A DNA stretch of 64,000 nt from Pyrocephalus nanus. Its lineage: Eukaryota; Chordata; Aves; Passeriformes; Tyrannidae. The DNA is taken from NCBI GenBank assembly GCA_038380795.1, contig CM076259.1, positions 99,249,739-99,313,738 of the forward strand, given 5' to 3'. The notes under the pieces were generated by a model, which was not told where the DNA came from, searched no databases, and saw only the letters and a list, made by a program, of their open reading frames with translations. Positions 1-12,600 of the stretch are shown one piece after another (the first letter of the stretch is position 1; each line of letters opens with the position of its first letter). The translations under genes and the position numbers were made by a program.

Positions 1-2468
1 AGTTGGCCACTATATACCTGGGAACCCATTTTCTCATCCGTCCTCCTAGTATTTATGCAGTAGCCCTTTTACATCTCTGCCTGTATAGACAGTCAGCCTT
101 CAAGAAGGGAAAAGAAACCCAGCTCATGTGGGTCACTGCTTTTGGTTCTCTTTGTGCAGCCAGAGAAGTTCTCACACAGTAAAATCCCCAGCTGACAAAA
201 AAATTTTGGACTGTGCCATATTAATCTGTGTGAAGGCTGGAAGTAGCCACATCTTCACAAAGACTTTCCTCTGTATTCACAAATGAGAGCAGGGAAGACC
301 AAACCCCAAGGGCTGCTCTGAATTTTAACTCAGCAAGTGCTTAAGCATATGCCTAACTTGAACTGTTCAGATAATCCTGTGCTTAAACTTGCTGTTTGTG
401 TTGTTTGACTGTGGTTAAAAGGTCCTTGAAACTCTTGATGAATGAGAACTAGGGGTATTCAGGGAGCTGAATATGATAGGTTAGATCCTGCTTACCTAGT
501 GCAGTCATGTCATTCCATTCATGATTTGACTGCTCATATAAATAAAATGAATAGGATCTGACCCAGGCATTGCACCTATCTGGAAATAATCCCTTTTAAA
601 ATTTTTGAGAACAGTTTCTCAGGTTGCTTGTATTTGTTTGGCCTCTAAACAGACGGATTGCCTTCAAACCCTATTAAATTCTGATTAAATTGTGGTGTGG
701 GAGTCAAGAGGTACATATTAAATAGTCTGTGAGATTACTTTCCACCCTGAATTGCAACACCATACCTAATTAGAAAAAGAGAAATGAGGCTGGAGGAACA
801 AGACACAGAGCTCTGTGAGGAGCTCAGATGGAGCCAGTGGAGTACCTAATGCAGTTTGCACACCTTTGACCAGAGGCTTCAAGGTCTCCACCGAGGATTG
901 ATTAAGCTGCATCTTTTATTTTCTTTCTGCCCGTTTCTCATGTAAATTGTGCATGCAGAAGGGCTGAGCAGGGGGTGAGTCCTTAATGTGGCCCAAGTAG
1001 AAATAAGAAAACAAAAAATTCTTTTAATTAAATGCAATAGCTGTAAGAAGATTTTGAACTGGAGGATAAGGAAGTTCTGAAATCTCAAAATAGGAAGGAA
1101 TGCCTTTATTTTACTTGCTGTTTATGGCTGCAGTTCCTTTTGTGACCCCACTGCAGTGTTGGAACTGCTCAATCAAACACTGTAATAAGGAACAAGGATT
1201 CCTAGTTCCTCCATTGTATATGCCAGAATTCAAGGTCTCTTTATCTGGTGATGACAAAAAATACAATAGGAACTGAAGAAAAAAAAGGCAAAATTTCCCA
1301 TTAGCTGGAGAAAATTACTAACTTTCTATTCCCACAGCTAGGTCTCATATACCTCAGAGTAGGTCCTGAGTAACCCTCATGTGGGTCCTGAATGGAAATA
1401 ATTTTCAAAGGGCTTTGTTAAAAATCATCTAAACAGCCATGCTCTGAGCTGCACTGACTATCAAAGCAGTGAGGACAGGATGGAAGCTGCTGATAGGAAG
1501 GTAACTGAACAGTTCCTGAGGCTGACATCATCTACCGTCATGAGTTGCACTGCAAGACCAAAACACGAAGAGTCTCACACACTGTAGTTTTGTCTCCAGC
1601 TCCACTAATAGGTGACTTTACTGTGCCCTTGGGCTGTGGTGAGGGGAGGTAAGGAAGGAATAGGAAAGAAAAATAAAGAATTTTTTGGATAAAGAAGCTC
1701 TTTGCATATATACACCATGGTTATGCATGTTCACACAAACTCAGAATATTTGTTCATTTCCTTTTGGTCTCATTGATTCAACTTCCCAAGCATAGGTAGA
1801 TGTCTAATTCTCTGCCTAGGCTTTTGTACTAACTGAGAAGGAGGAAGGGATTCCAATTTAAAGACCTGCAGCTCTGCAAGAGGCATGTGGGTAGGAACAT
1901 AGTATTTGCACGTTGATAAGGCATAATAACTTACTGCAGTTTAAACTCACAGCTTTTTAAAGTAAATCTAGTTAGGCTGTGTTCACTAGCAATACACCCA
2001 CACTACAAATACTATGTTAAGTGGTAATAAGATAAAATCTGGAAAGGCAGCTGTGAAGCAAAATAAAATATATTCAGGGATAGGCAGCACATAAGTAGTA
2101 CAAATAGTTTTGAATCATCAGTGAATATACATCTTGGATGGTTGTATTTTGTCTTACACCAGTGAGACAAACAGTTTACACAGAAAATGTATTAGCTAGT
2201 GTCCACAGAGGAGATAATAAGAGATGTCCAAAGAAACTGAAAAGAATTTGGTAAAATAAAAAATTTTTAGAGCACAGATTGTGATGTTTACCAATGTATT
2301 TGCACCACTGGAAAGCTGCATTTGAACAAAGCAATGCTGTTCGTCTTATGTACCTAAACTACTGAGAACAGAACAAACTTTTATTTTCACAGCACAATCA
2401 TTTCATAAGTAGTAGGTCACAGTCTCCAACATTTATCAGATCTTAGCCCTTCTCTCCTTTTCCTCTTA
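1..2468. other. Unique non-coding stretch, no gene seen
   Basis: Moderately AT-rich sequence with no frame that looks protein-like and no recognised repeat family. A purine-rich patch lies at about 1636-1680. The only frame of note is a 69-codon minus-strand one at 879-1088, which is at chance length and has no recognisable domain. Confidence 0.6.
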
Positions 2469-2608
2469 TTCTCACAGAATATTCTGAGTTACAAGAGACC
2501 CACGAGAATCAAGTCCAGCTCTTAAGTGAATGATCCATACAGGGATCAAACACATAGCCTTGGTGTAATCAGCACTGTGCTCTAACCAGCTGAGCTGATC
2601 TCAGGGTT
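2469..2608 (-). mobile_element. tRNA-Ile-like SINE with CR1-like tail
   Basis: Read on the minus strand, 2531-2608 resembles a tRNA. It has an A-box-like segment (2586-2597), a D-loop matching GGTTAGAGC, an anticodon-arm region like that of tRNA-Ile, and a B-box-like GTTTGATCCC (2542-2552) in which the usual CpG is lost. The segment is not an intact tRNA because the acceptor stem is eroded. From 2530 down to 2469 it continues into a sequence like the 3' end of CR1 (GGACTTGAT, then AACTCAG and ATTCTGTGA). A tRNA head joined to a LINE tail is the standard SINE architecture. I recall a zebra finch SINE (TguSINE1) of this kind, with a tRNA-Ile head and a CR1-X tail. The RNA polymerase III promoter boxes are degenerate, so the copy is presumably inactive. 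A tRNA pseudogene next to an unrelated CR1 tail is the alternative, but the direct join argues against it. Confidence 0.8.
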
Positions 2609-5600
2609 CTCTTTCATCTTGTTTTGGTTTAAAAAATGTGAATTATGTTCCATCATTAAAACAAAACCGATCTTAAATGAGATTTACTCCTCTGTATCTA
2701 ACAGACCTTTCCTTATCAAAGTTATACTGGAATTAGTCCTCTGCAGTAACTGTTTAGTTTACAACAGAAGTGTATTTCTCCACAGACTACCAATATCATT
2801 TCATCAGAAGAAACGCTGAGCTTCTTCAGCTTTTATATGCTATGAAAAGTCATTATGAAACTGCCTGGAAGATGGAAACCATTCACTGAATGGGTCATTA
2901 GCAACATGTTGTATAAAGGCTTCCCAGGGCTGCTCTGTACATCTCCCTTTTCCTGACCTGGATGGACAAGCTGTCATGGTCAAGACCCCCAGCAAAACTC
3001 CCAGCCCCTGCAAGGGGGTTGGGTAGTTATGGGTTTTGACACAGTAAGGACTCTTTGCATCCTGTATCAAAAGAAGTATTTTATTCCTTCTTGGAGGCTC
3101 TGGATGGATCCCAGCTAGTTAAAAGGGCGGAGTCCTGTGGCACAAGAGTAGCAGACAGACATGTCTCATGGCTAATCTCAGATGCAGAACACCTTACTTC
3201 CCTTCTGCTTTTCTGCAGCCATCTTAATGTCACCAGTGTGTTCCCTTGAGTTCTGGGATAGCATGAGTAATGTTTAAAATGCAGATGCAGATAACATGTT
3301 TCAATGCTATCAACTGCCTTTAAAGCCACTGTAAGTAAGGGGGAAAAACACTGAGATTATAAAGTCTACTGCTTTGCATGGATGAAGGAAAACAGCCAAA
3401 CTAGGCTTCTGATCTCATCTATACCTTCCATTTAAACTTATTAGATGAATAGGAAATTTTAAAAGAAATAGTCTAAACACGAATAAGAAACCAAGATGGA
3501 AACTCACTTTCATTTCAGGTGAAGATTCGAAAACAGAGAGCATGATCACTTGATATGTCTTGCGAGCAGAGCCAGAAGTAGGTTCTTACCTCATCAGAAC
3601 AGAAGAAATTCAGAAATTTGCCTTTTTCTAGCAAAATTTTGGACACATTAGCTGCATCTATATTAAGTCTGAAGGGGAAATTTTAATGGAATAATTTTGA
3701 GGCTGAAAACCAGTGCCTGACTGGGAAAGTGCAACCACACTGTAGGGTTAAACTCTCATTCACCTCATTTAGCCTTTGTTCCTTTCTAGTAGTGAAAAAA
3801 GTAGAGAAAGAGAAATCTAAGCACAATGAAAACTCAGAGAGCAAAGTTTAGAAATGGCATAAGAATGTAAAAAAGAAAATTATTAGAGAATTTCTGTGAT
3901 GAGAAGAGTACAGTGTGGAGCTAGAAAGGAAGGATATAGATAGTGGAATGTGGGAACAATCCTACTGCACCTACTAGGTCTTGGAGAGTAAAATTTTTTC
4001 AGTGAAAAAAAGGTGATATCTTGGTTTATCTCAGCCTGTTTGTCAAACTGAGCATGAGTTATTTTACAGCGATTCAGGTCCTGGCACAAACTGAGGGAAG
4101 TTAAAAATTAATGACTTATGGGAAGCATGCTGCTTATGGCAGAGAGTGGAGCCAAGGTCAACCCTGTTGCTCTACCAAAGGACCAAGCATCACCACCTGC
4201 ATTTGTCCCAGCACTGTCTCATGGCAGCAGGAGGGTTTGGGAAACCCAACAAACCTAGACAGATCCATTCCACCTCCAATAGGAACAGTGCTTAAGGGAA
4301 AGGGACACTGTCCAGCTGAATGGTTGTGCTTTGATTTAGTGTTTCTCTTGCAACTTCTGCCATCAGGGCTTCTGTGATGGCATAGATGTAATTGAAGCTG
4401 TGTGAGGTGATCTGCTTGGGTGAATGAGAGCACAGGCAACATCTGTGCTTCCCAAAGTGAATGTTAACAAGCAAATATCATCTTAAATTGGCATGGGCTT
4501 GTTGAAAGCTGGCTTCGATGCTACTATCCTGCACTGCAGTCTGCAGTCAACCCAACATTTAATGCTGAATTGGTCCATAAAATGTTTCCAAATGCTTCCC
4601 AGCTGGGCAGTGTGTAAGAGGCAATGTCCCCAGAGCAGATATATCAACAGCTCAGTGCAGCTGTTGATGGGCTGAGACTTCTCTGTGGCTTTCTGCTAGC
4701 TCAGGTGGTTTTCTTGAACGGATTACCTCCAATATCTGCAACAAAGGATCAGTCAGCACCTTCTATAATACATATAGAAAAGTCTCAATCAAAACCGCTG
4801 AAGCTGAAAACCCATCTGTCAAAGTAGCTTTGAAATGTTACAGGTTCACCATTTTCTTCTCCATGTACATAAAATGGGTGTGATATAATTTTAATTTTTA
4901 GAAAACCTGAGAGTGGGGTCAAAAGAAGGAAAGAGAAAAAAAAAAAAAAGAAAGAGAAACAATGAAGTGAATGTTTCCTGGCAAAGATCAGCAGAAGGAT
5001 GTAGCTGCCAAAAGAAGAAGCTGCCTTTGGTTAACCTTTACATTCAGAATGCACTCACTATTCTTTTCATTTGGGTCTCATTGCAGCAAATGCATAAAAA
5101 GGCCCTGATTAATGTGATTGCTTTAAAATATTTTTTATTTGTAACAGCCTCCAAATATAAATCTGCATATTCAGGATATCTGAGTGCTGGTTATCTTCCT
5201 GTCCTTCCCATAAGTACCTCATAGAGACTGTTCTCTTGAGCATGGGGAGCAGTGTGTGCTGGGCTGCAGATGGGGCAGCAATGCCTCTCCCCCATCTGAC
5301 AGCTTTGCTTTGCCTTGGCAGCTGTATTTCCTACATGCCCACTCACGGTAACAAATGAGCATGTACAAGGATGGAAGTGTGAGACCTGTGTGATGGGAGG
5401 TGATTTACAATGCCTGGCTGCCAATGTGATTGTCAATGTCAGTGTGAGAGTAAACCTTTCATAGTAGGGCAGAGGGCTAGGAAATCCAGGCAGTGCCAGG
5501 GACGGGATGGGAGGGGAGTGGAGAGGATGGGAGAGACCCTTCCCCACTCTGGAGGATAGCTTTGAGTGGTTACTGTCTGGAATGCCAAGCACCAGCCTTT

Positions 5601-5734
5601 AATGATGGCTGCAAATGGCATTCATGACTTTTTTTATTCCTCCAAAACAACTTTTTCTTCCTTTCTTTCATTCTCCCTTTACTGCTTTCTTTTCTGCATC
5701 TGCTTTGCATTTCTTGTATTTTTGATTTTCTCTG
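2609..5734. other. Unique non-coding stretch, no gene seen
   Basis: No recognised gene. The stretch contains a purine tract with a run of 14 A at 4936-4949 and a G-quadruplex motif at 5499-5516, listed separately. A minus-strand frame of 133 codons at 5191-5592 has no recognisable domain and crosses the GC-richer G-run sequence, so I treat it as chance. Confidence 0.55.
5499..5516 (+). other. G-quadruplex motif
   Basis: Four runs of at least three G are separated by loops of 2, 2 and 1 nt (5499-5501, 5504-5506, 5509-5511, 5513-5516). This fits the canonical intramolecular quadruplex pattern. It lies in a purine-rich patch about 220 bp from the 3' end of the neighbouring CR1 copy. Folding and function are not shown by the sequence alone. 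Confidence 0.6.
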
Positions 5735-6662
5735 AGAATCATAGAATTGTAGAATTGTTCTTCTTGGGAAAAGTCCAACTGTTAACCCAGAACCTCCAAG
5801 TCCACCACTAAAACATGTTCCTAAGCACCACTTCTTCACATCTTTTAAATAGCTCCAGGGCTGGTGATTCAACCACTTCCCTGGGCAGCTTGTTCCAGTG
5901 CTTGATAATCCTTTGTGGCAATGAAATTTTTCCTAATACCCTGTCTAAATGGCTCAAAGTGAGGCCATTTCCTCTTGTTCTGTCACTAGTTAATCAGAAG
6001 AAGGGGCTGACCTCCACCTCACTACCACCTCCTTTCAGGTAGTTTTAGAGAGTGATAAGGCCTCCCCTCAGCCTCCTTTCCTCCAACTCTCTCAGCCACT
6101 TTCCATAGGACTTGTGCTCCAGACTCTTCACCAGCTTCATTGCCCTTCTCCAGACACAATCCAGCACCTCAGTGTAGTGAGGGACTCAGAACTGGGCACA
6201 GGACTTGAGTTGCAGCCTCATCAGTGCCAAGTACAGGAGGCCAGTTACTGCCCTGGTCCTGCTGGCCACACTATTTTGGATACAGGCCAGGATGCTGTTG
6301 AACTTCTTGGCCATGTGAGCACACTTCTGGCTCATGTTCAGCCCCTGTCAACCAGATCCCCAGGTCTTTTTCCACTGGGCCGCTTTCCAGGCACTGTGCC
6401 CCCAGCCTGTAACACTGCATGGTGTTGTAACCCAAATGCAGGACTTGGCACTTTGTCTCATTGAACCTCATACCATTGGCCTTGGCGCATTGATCCAACA
6501 TGTCCAGATTCCTCTTCAGAGCCTTCCTGCCCTCATGCAGATCAACACTCCCACCTAACTTGTTGTCTGTGAACTTACTGAGGTTCATCATCCCCTCAAC
6601 CAGTTCATGAATAAGATATTAAACAGGACTGGCCCCAACACTGACCCCTGAGCAACACTACT
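5735..6662 (-). mobile_element. CR1 LINE fragment, 5'-truncated
   Basis: About 930 bp of the 3' part of a CR1 non-LTR retrotransposon, on the minus strand. The 3' end is at 5735, where the sense strand finishes in CAATTCTACAATTCTATGATTCT. Moving upstream in the element, ORF2 C-terminal sequence is recognisable in a minus-strand frame at 6271-6591. That frame has the post-catalytic region (LGGSVDLHEGRKAL, then KCQVLHLGYN, then VEKDLGI). The expected FADD active-site block reads KFTDNK, so the catalytic aspartate pair is lost. The frame also breaks before the normal C-terminus. The copy ends abruptly near 6662, which fits CR1's usual 5' truncation. It is a dead copy. The sense-strand tail resembles that of the 23072-23248 copy. 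Confidence 0.92.
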
Positions 6663-9600
6663 CTTTTCTTCTCTCTTTCACCCCATCTTCATCATCTCTC
6701 CCAGACCATTAATCTCTTGCTACTAATCAGAATGTATGCTTCCTCAGCCAGGTGCTGGCAGCTCTGAAGTGACTCTGGCAGTGGGAGAAGGAGTGGGCAG
6801 TGTATGCTGCCTACAAGCCCTGGCCCAGCATGGGGCAGAAACAGGCTCTCTGGTGCACCATACCCAGGGTGGTACCCTGGGACCCAGCACTTTAAGGTAG
6901 CTGCCTAGTCTGAACTAGTCATCTCAGCTTCTTCTCTGGTCAATGTGGAGAGTCAAAGAGAGATGTTTACGGTAGGATGGCTAGCTCTTCTTAAATGACC
7001 TTAGACAATCAATTCTGTCTAGATATCCAACTTTTAGATAACTAGAGCTGCATAGAAGAAGTATCTCTCTAGTGCATAGAGATGAATGGAGGACAAATAA
7101 TTCAGATGGGTGAATCATAAATCATTTACCTTCTGAGAACTCAAGGTCTATCAACTCTTTCCACTAAGAACTCAAGGTCTATCAGCTCTTTCCACTAATT
7201 ATAATTTAATAATTTTGTACAATAGACACATATTATCATACCCTTCTCCTATAGGTTTTTGAATAAAGTACATAATTTCCCTATATTATCATCTAATGGA
7301 GCTATTCCTGTGCCAAATAGGTGGAGGCTTGTATTTTGGAGCTAGAGGCTTTGTAGAAAAGTCCCACTGACCATTCATTGTATGTGTCATTGCACAGACC
7401 CTGAATGAAGTTTCTCAGCATGTGATGAGTTCACAGCATATCTGCCTTCACTTTAGCATCTAGGAGTCTGGGGACATTAAAAGTGCTGAACGGAGTGCTG
7501 GAGCCCAGACTCTGGCTAGAGCAGTGGGGTTTGGGGTTTTTTTAGAGCACAAGTGACACCGCAATTAAGTAATTATCTTACAGAAAGGGCTGTAGTTGTG
7601 CTTGGCTCCTGCAATGAAATGCTGACAAATTTCAGAAACACTGTAACTCACTGTATTAAGCCTGGAAGATTTAACTGGAAGATTTGCCTGGCTGGCTGCT
7701 GATAGTAAGAAGAATTTGTATTTCAATCTGTGAATACTGATTGGGCTTGGATGGCAGCCTGTTCAACCAGGTTAGCATCAAGGTACTTATAAGCATGCTC
7801 AGGGTTATATCTCTAGGGGTAGAGGAATATAAACCAGTAAATATAAGGAAAAAAAATCACTAAATCAGGGCCAGTGGAAGTCAGGGCCAGTGGTTTGGGG
7901 GTTATTTTTCTTTCTTTTTTTTTTTTTTTTCAGTGTAATTGTGGATGTAGGTGCCTACATCTTCCCTAAATCCTAGATATATTTCTGCAGAACTGGTCAT
8001 TAACCAGTAAAGTATTTTGTCCTAACAGTTATGTTAAAAATTGTATTAAATATGTATCAGATTTGGGATCTGAAACCCACTTGCATGAGTTTCTCCTTTT
8101 ATCTCAGAAGGACTGAACTGAGATGAACCATGTCTTGAACCACAGTATTTCCCAGCAAGATGAAATAATCATGACATCAAGCCAGAACTGAGACAGTCTG
8201 AGATTGGGGCCTGATGTCCTACTTTTGTTTGCCAAGCAGAATCCTTTCCATTTCCAGTCTCAGTTACGCAGGTGAATAGGAGGTGCATATTTGTATTAAT
8301 TTGTCACAGACATGGGGCAACTCCTGGTTCAGAACCAAAGCTACAGTAAAGAGTTAGTGCTAGCATTGGTGTGCATCATACAGCCAAACTGCACCGTTTG
8401 TCAGGAAGATGTTTCTGGGAAGTGCAACTCTTAGTGGTATGGTGGACAGAAAAGGAATTTTTATCATAAGATTAAGAGAGGAATGCATGCAGGGACTAAG
8501 AAAAACAAACAGTGTAAGTGCACAGGGACAGTATATAATTGTGCAGGATGGAAAGGCTGGAATAGGATCATTAACAACAGCAAATGCTGTCTTTTGTGAA
8601 CAGATTGCCAATATGAAAGACCTTGATACAAGTCCTTTAGTGGGGGGTCTCTTGAGACCTCTTTTTGAACAGTTACATTTTCAGTGCATCATCATGTTTT
8701 AAGGTATATTGAAGGAGGTGGATGTTGGCACACTGTGATGACAGTGGCCAGCAGAGCAGGTTATTAAGTGACTGGTGATGTATCTCCAAAACATGGGCTG
8801 ATGAAGTGGCAGAGAACTGGGCATTGCTGTCCTGGAGTTAAACGAGATAGAAGAAAGAATATGTTCTTCTGGTGAGTGTGATGACTCAGGGAAATGCAAA
8901 CCAATGAAAGGTTTGTCAGCTCTAATTTTATACACACTGGTTCTTTCTTCCTTGCATTCAGAGCACAATATCAGCATATTTAATTGTGTGGTTACATGCG
9001 AAGAGTAAGCATGCTCTACAGTTTGTGTCAGTAGAGCTCATGAGAAGTCAGATCTCCACAATGCAAATCTCTGTGTGTGTGCGTGTGTGTTTGTATTCCT
9101 CAAATGAAGAATGATCCCCATCAATTGCTGCAAGCAGGCTTGTGGACAAGGATCTTCAGGCAATGAAATTAACTCACTGGCATCTCCTTGCTTGACAATA
9201 GAGTTTAGCCTGGAACAACTTACTGAGTGTAATCTATTTAAAAAGACAAAAGACAGATGCCTCAGTTATTTCAAGAAACTCTGTATTTAAACTATGCTTC
9301 CAAGTGAAATGTGCCCTCAAGGAATCTCTCTAGTCATGTCAGACACATGCCTCACTTTCACAGACATGGGGAAAATGGAGTAGAGAAAGCCAAAGCAATT
9401 GGGAGCCTTTCCCCTCACACCACTGTACTTACCACACAGAAATCATTACATGTTTGCCTGCTCTCCCTAATGCACTGCTTCATGGCAATCTTCACATGAG
9501 CAGTGAATTTCCATAAGTGAGCAGTGACCTACATTCAAGGCAGAAGCCTTTCTGCTTGCTTTTGGAGTGTGCCCTGGCTGCCTTCCAGATCAAGTCCGAG

Positions 9601-12600
9601 ATTCTCAGCATTTCATTTCCTGTCTTATCCTCGTTGGGTTTGCTGGGGGTTGGGTTCACTGTGGCACATCTGCATGGAAAGGTCACTGCAAAAAGAAGGG
9701 TTGGAGTGAATTTTTGTGGTAGACACTACTCTGACATAAGTTATAAAAATATAGCCTACAATAAACACAAATGAATATGTAGTTAAGAAAGCAGCAGCCT
9801 GCTTAAAATTTGGACTTGTAAAAATCAAGACTGTGATTCAATCATAGAGCGTTTTTTTTCAAACTTTGTCAAAGTCTTACCATTAAATGAGTAATTGAAT
9901 TGAAATTTTAGGCTTTGCCATTGATGCTTTGCCCTGCTGTATACCTTATCACTGGCAGGTGAAGCTACCAACTTGTGGTGTAAGAATACTGGATAGCATA
10001 ATAAAAGCGCCACTACAAACCTTTTGTAAGTACAAAATAAGAGTGTGTAAAATGAACGCATGAATAATTTTTTAATGTATTACTTCAGTTTTACAACACC
10101 AGCAACCTGGCTTGCAAACTTCCTATTTCTGGTTTGTTTTGCAAGTAAAGCAGTTGTTTGAAGGGCTGCAGAGAGCTGTGGTAGGAGCCTGTGAATCACC
10201 GACATCTTTCAAAAGAAAGCTCTGCTCTAAGTGCGGCTGTCCCAGTGGTGAGGTGGCATGGAGACCAGACAGACCAAAACCAAAGCAGAAATTAAAGAAA
10301 TCATCTGAATCTGCTTAGAGATAACCATTTCTAGAGAAATTCAGAGCAGCTGTTCCTTTGGACTTACACAGCACAACTTGACAAATACTTCAGAATAAGC
10401 AGCACTGGCGCACTAACATTCTCCACAGCTACGAGAGCAATTGAATATTAGGATATGTTGCCTGGGGTCCAGAAGAGAGTTCAGCCTTCCAAGTTATCTC
10501 TGTCTCTTCCTAACATGAAAATGTGCATGGGCTTAGGGAGCACATTCCTGTCTGCTCTAGCCTGCCACACTACATAAACCACATAAAATAAAAGGGGAGC
10601 AAAATAAAAAGATCAAGTCAAACTATCCACAAAAAGAATCCCTCCAAACTTACAGCCCAAAGAGTGAAAATTCTGAAAATCCTGAAAATCTGGCAAACCA
10701 AGGGGAGTTTTTCTTGGCGAGTGAACAAATAAGGAAAATATGGGAATGAGTCATTAGGGTCAGGGCTAGTTCAGACTTCAGATCAACTGAAGTTTGTTTC
10801 AGGCAACCGACTTTTTCTGTGACACAGACACAGGAAAGGCTGACGCAGCAGAATGAAAATAACAAATGACCATGACTCCATGACTCCACAAGGATCCTCT
10901 GTCCCACTAAGCTGGCTACTTGCTGGGAGTTTACTGACTGTGGGGAAGGGCTCTCCTATGTTTATTTTAGTTTCTTCACTTCAGCCAACTGGGGTAGCCA
11001 TACCTAGAGCTACTTCAGCATAAAAATGGATCAGGAGTGATAATGGTGGTGATTCTGGCTATTTCTCTAAGCCAGGAGGGATTTCCCACCTTATTTTGCA
11101 GTAATCTCGCTTTCCAGAGAACCTCATTTAGTGTTGCTCTGCCTGACCAAGGAAAGCAGACCAGGACTGTTTCTGTGGGCAGCTGGTGCAGAGTGTCCTT
11201 AGCAGCAGTCGTGAGAGAGTTCTCCTTTGAGCTTGGGCAAGTGAATTTTACAGGACCTGAGTGTATTACGGTTGAGAAGTGCTGACCCATTGCAGCTGGG
11301 CTGGTGCTGGGTGTCCCTTCGAAATACTCCCTCTTTCACTTCCATTTCTGCTTTTGTTCCTGCAGAACACCACTGTGTTTTACTTATTTCTCTGTCTTGC
11401 TCTGTCTGCTTCTCCTTTTCTTTCCTCTCCCTCATCTCTTTACTCCACTTGTTCTCTCTTCCCCTTCTTGTTCTGTATGTGTTTCCCCTCTGGTCTTCTT
11501 CAAAAATTGCTGCTACCACCCTCCATGGCTATCACTCAGTGATCCTCACCCTTCTGGAACACTGAACAATGTTATGAGCTCAACCACTGCAACAAACCTC
11601 GTGGATAACTTAATCCCTGGATATTTCTCTGGTTGCTGTGCTATAGAAGAAGATGTTTTGTGCATGAAGATCTAAGGCTTGCAGCTGTGTTTTACCTGGA
11701 GGAACGTAGCAGCCAAATCTACACCATGCTAACACTAGCTTTTAGGTCCACTGCTAATACAAGCTGCTACATCTAAAGCTAACACTGTGCTGAACCAGGA
11801 TTTTAATTTGCAAAAATAAACAAAACTGCTAAGCTGCATTGTTTAGTAAAGAATTCCGTGTTCTCATTTTTCATGAGAAAGCATGGGAAACTGAAGAACA
11901 ACGCTCTGCCACCAGGCACAGCACGAAGCAAGATAAAGGCAAATTAATAGTACTGGGCTGCTTTCTTTACATAATTGCCTGGGGAAACCACCTAAAGAAA
12001 ATCTGGATGCTAAAAATGTCTTTAGGGATAAAAATATCAAGCAATTTTCTGTTCAATAAAAGATGCCAATTTTCTGAAACTTGACTATTTCCTCAGTGCT
12101 TAAAAATGAGTCTGCTGAGGTTCCATCTCTCTTGGTAATGTGAGAGTAAAAGCTTTTCTAAAAAAAATAACATGCACTCGTGTCCTCTCTCACCATTCAA
12201 AACAAAAAAATGCTTCTTTTTCTAAAGCAAAAGCACATCTTTCACCTATTGCTATGAATTCAGAAGTCATGTGTTGGTATCAGAACCCATGCCTTGATTA
12301 AACCTGTTTCCTTCCTATCCAGCCTGCTGGACTGAAACACAACACTAAGACTGGCATCCCTTCATCACACTAGTATAAATAAACAAAAAAAATTAATCAC
12401 TAAACTGAGAGCAGGCATTATATATCATTAATAAATATGATCACACTAGGACATGAAAAAAACTCATCTGAAAATTCCTGGTATTTATTCTTCCTTTCAT
12501 CTAGTTTTGCTTTTTAAAGGAAAAAGAAAAATCTAGTAACTACCTTAATTTCAAATTAATTAAAACCAAAACCTACTCAGAGTGCTGGGGGTATGTGAGA

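Noticed and set aside
2531..2608. A functional tRNA-Ile gene on the minus strand
   Set aside because: The acceptor stem is mismatched, the B box has lost its CpG, and the segment continues directly into a CR1-like tail, so it is a SINE head.
6863..6881. 8-bp perfect inverted repeat with a 3-nt loop (CCCAGGGT)
   Set aside because: About one such hairpin per loop length is expected by chance in 64 kb; similar ones occur at 31872-31889 and 61485-61503.
11395..11500. Pyrimidine-rich patch with several overlapping frames, possible exon with acceptor-like sites
   Set aside because: Simple CT-rich composition explains the open frames; no frame gives a recognisable product.
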